The position numbers and the translations under genes are program-made. DNA of 15,511 nt, taken from assembly GCA_903924005.1 (NCBI GenBank), contig CAIXZV010000233.1, positions 1 to 15,511 on the forward strand. The letters are read 5' to 3'. This DNA comes from an uncultured Chloroflexota bacterium (lineage in GTDB: Bacteria > Chloroflexota > Limnocylindria > Limnocylindrales > CSP1-4). Of this stretch, positions 14,343 to 15,511 are shown one piece after another. The first letter of the stretch is position 1. Every line of letters starts with the position of its first letter. The notes under the pieces are model-generated. The model had not been told where the DNA came from and did no database searches. It saw only the letters and a program-made list of their open reading frames with translations.

Positions 14343-14362
14343 TCGTCCGGTCGACCGGATGA
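14343..14362. repeat. Near-perfect 20-bp palindrome in the divergent intergenic region
   Basis: The core TCCGGTCGACCGGA (14346-14359) is a perfect 14-bp palindrome. Outside one mismatched pair (14345/14360) it continues for two more paired positions on each side, to 14343 and 14362. It lies between the starts of the minus-strand gene (14267) and the plus-strand lipoprotein gene (14477) and runs into the 30-bp repeat at 14353. An operator for one or both genes is the simplest reading. Confidence 0.5.
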
Positions 14363-14382
14363 CATTGCGGTACACATTGCGA
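14353..14382 (+). repeat. 30-bp intergenic repeat, copy A
   Basis: This 30-nt segment is identical at 27 of 30 positions to 14959-14988. Its core is two 12-nt units beginning ACATTGCG (14362 and 14374). Both copies point the same way and lie upstream of plus-strand genes. A shorter TGACATTGCG also occurs at 14493-14502, inside the lipoprotein start region. Terminal repeats of an insertion sequence, a small interspersed repeat, or a shared regulatory site are all possible. No transposase gene is adjacent. Confidence 0.65.
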
Positions 14383-14476
14383 CTAGGCGATTGCCCCACC
14401 TGCCGAATGCACCTATCGCTGTCGGCAGCCCGAAGCAAATATCAGCGGATCGAAGCGAACAAAGCGGAGGATGACT

Positions 14477-14926
14477 GTGGGCCCGACTAGGCTGACATTG
14501 CGCGCTGCCATGGTGGGCACCGCGCTGGCGGCAGCCGCCCTACTCGGCGCCGGGTGCGCAGACACCGTCCCGGGGTTCGCGGTGTGGGTCTAGGGGGAGG
14601 GGTCACGCGGACTGATCGTCGCCGTCTCCACGCCGGAGGGATCGCCGGAGGGGCCGGTCACGGCCTATTACCAGGTCCCGGTCGGCGAGCTGCGGCAGAG
14701 CCCGGTCATGTTTCGGCTGACCGATGCCCCGAGCGCGCGCGGCGAGATCCGCGTCTATTCGCCCGAGTGCAAGCTGCTGGACCACGCGGCGGCCGGCTCC
14801 GGAGAGTTCAAGGTGGTGGTGTTGGGGGACGGGAAGCTGACCGTATCGGAGTACGGGGGCTGGGGCGATCGAGGCCCCTGGGACGCGCCGACATTGGACA
14901 CAACGCCCAAGGGCTGCCCGGGCTGA
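14477..14926 (+). pseudogene. Small lipoprotein gene with an in-frame amber codon
   Basis: A GTG at 14477 lies 6 nt after GCGGAGG (14464-14470); the ATG at 14471 would abut this site. The product has a lipoprotein signal: basic R-L-T-L-R, a hydrophobic Ala/Leu core, and the lipobox L-G-A-G-C with the acylated Cys at residue 27 from the GTG. After 11 further residues (ending G-F-A-V-W-V) the frame meets TAG at 14591-14593. The same frame then stays open to TGA at 14924-14926, giving 110 more residues with protein-like character, including V-T-A-Y-Y-Q-V-P-V-G-E-L and a Cys in S-P-E-C-K-L-L. An ATG at 14708 could restart only the last third, without export. A recent nonsense mutation, a sequencing error, or readthrough would each explain this. 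No family is recognised. Confidence 0.65.
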
Positions 14927-14958
14927 GGCCGAGCCCTGGTGGCTGGAGGCCCCCACCT

Positions 14959-14988
14959 GACCGGGTGACATTCCGGTACGCATTGCGA
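14959..14988 (+). repeat. 30-bp intergenic repeat, copy B
   Basis: Second copy of the repeat at 14353-14382, same orientation, with three substitutions (at 14965, 14973 and 14980). It sits 33 nt after the lipoprotein stop and 39 nt before the next start codon. The 12-nt internal periodicity is weaker than in copy A because two of the three substitutions fall in it. Confidence 0.65.
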
Positions 14989-15027
14989 GGCGACGACTAC
15001 ACCACCCGGTCGGCTAGGCTTCACCCG

Positions 15028-15511
15028 ATGCGCACACTTGCGAGGCTCAAGGCGCTGCTCGAGTCGGCGCGTTCACCCGACGCGGGGCCGCCTCCCCTGT
15101 CATGGGACGAGGTCGTGGTCGTCTTCACGAGATCCGACCGGGATGTCGCGCGCCTCGACATCGCGTCCGGACCGTGCGTCCGTTCGCCGGGCCGCAGTCG
15201 GCCGCTCGTCGGGGTGACGAACCAACTTACGGGCGCGCCGGTGTTGTTCGAGTCACTGTTCCGGGTCCTTGTGTCGGATCTGTCCGGCGGCCCCTGGGTC
15301 TCCAGCGTCCACGCCGGCCGGGGCCGGCTCGACGTCTTCAGCGATCCGTTTCTCGAGGCGCTGGCGGCACTCAACCGGGAGGCCATCAGGCGCGGCGCCG
15401 ACCGCCCCCGGGACTACGACTGGATATTCGAGCCGCAGCGGGCCGTCTTCCGCCAATGGATGCCCGAGATCCCGTGGCCGGTGGGATCGGACCAGGTTCC
15501 GGGCATGGCCG
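15028..15511 (+). CDS. Hypothetical protein, 3' truncated by the window edge
   Basis: The frame is open from ATG 15028 to the end of the window, giving 161 residues of an incomplete protein. The N-terminus M-R-T-L-A-R-L-K-A-L-L-E-S-A-R looks like a short amphipathic helix rather than a signal peptide. The rest is soluble, with V-V-V-V-F-T-R-S-D-R-D-V-A-R-L-D (28-43) suggesting a beta-strand region and a Trp/Tyr/Pro-rich part near the edge (D-Y-D-W-I-F-E, 129-135). I do not recognise a family. TAGGCT (15015-15020) ends 7 nt before the ATG and could be the -10 of a leaderless transcript, since no Shine-Dalgarno sequence is present. The downstream part is needed for identification. Confidence 0.6.
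   Translation, partial: MRTLARLKALLESARSPDAGPPPLSWDEVVVVFTRSDRDVARLDIASGPCVRSPGRSRPLVGVTNQLTGAPVLFESLFRVLVSDLSGGPWVSSVHAGRGRLDVFSDPFLEALAALNREAIRRGADRPRDYDWIFEPQRAVFRQWMPEIPWPVGSDQVPGMA

Noticed and set aside
14910..14937. Possible terminator hairpin at the lipoprotein 3' end
   Set aside because: Stems of only five to six base pairs overlap the coding end and no U-tract follows.
14353..14988. A complete insertion sequence between the two 30-bp repeats
   Set aside because: The repeats are direct rather than inverted, and the enclosed DNA holds only the small lipoprotein gene with no transposase.

Overview
The window is GC-rich, densely packed bacterial DNA dominated by one plus-strand operon for menaquinone (vitamin K2) biosynthesis. 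Taxonomy cannot be read directly. The GC-rich codon use, the classical o-succinylbenzoate route in a single operon, a bicarbonate-type MenB (unlike the mycobacterial type) and apparently leaderless genes would fit Chloroflexota or a related terrabacterial lineage. This is a low-confidence inference.

Region 1 (1-333) holds the 3' end of a probable DCC/DUF393 protein, then a short gap with a candidate promoter and a perfect 10-bp-arm inverted repeat, a likely TetR-type operator. Region 2 (334-10858) is the operon: TetR regulator, menF, menD, menH, menB, menA, menC, a menE fused to an alpha/beta hydrolase, and menG/ubiE. Seven of its eight junctions are 4-nt start/stop overlaps; menF-menD is the exception with a 14-nt gap. 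Together the genes turn chorismate into menaquinone: MenF (isochorismate), MenD (SEPHCHC), MenH (SHCHC), MenC (o-succinylbenzoate), MenE (its CoA ester), MenB (DHNA-CoA), MenA (prenylation) and MenG (methylation). The one step without an obvious enzyme is hydrolysis of DHNA-CoA to DHNA. No hotdog thioesterase is present, but the hydrolase fused to MenE has a complete Ser-Asp-His triad and is a good candidate.

Region 3 (10859-13773) looks accessory: a ribbon-helix-helix/MazF toxin-antitoxin pair, an MFS exporter, and a second toxin-antitoxin-like pair (excisionase-type HTH plus PIN domain). Several genes here have a -10-like hexamer ending 6-9 nt before the start codon, suggesting leaderless transcripts. 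Region 4 (13707-15511) holds poorly characterised genes: a minus-strand protein whose 3' end overlaps the PIN gene, a small lipoprotein gene broken by an in-frame amber codon, and an unrecognised gene running off the right edge. Two 30-bp copies of an intergenic repeat (27 of 30 bases identical) lie in this region, one next to a near-perfect 20-bp palindrome. No rRNA, tRNA, CRISPR array or transposase was found, and no gene-free stretch exceeds about 300 bases.
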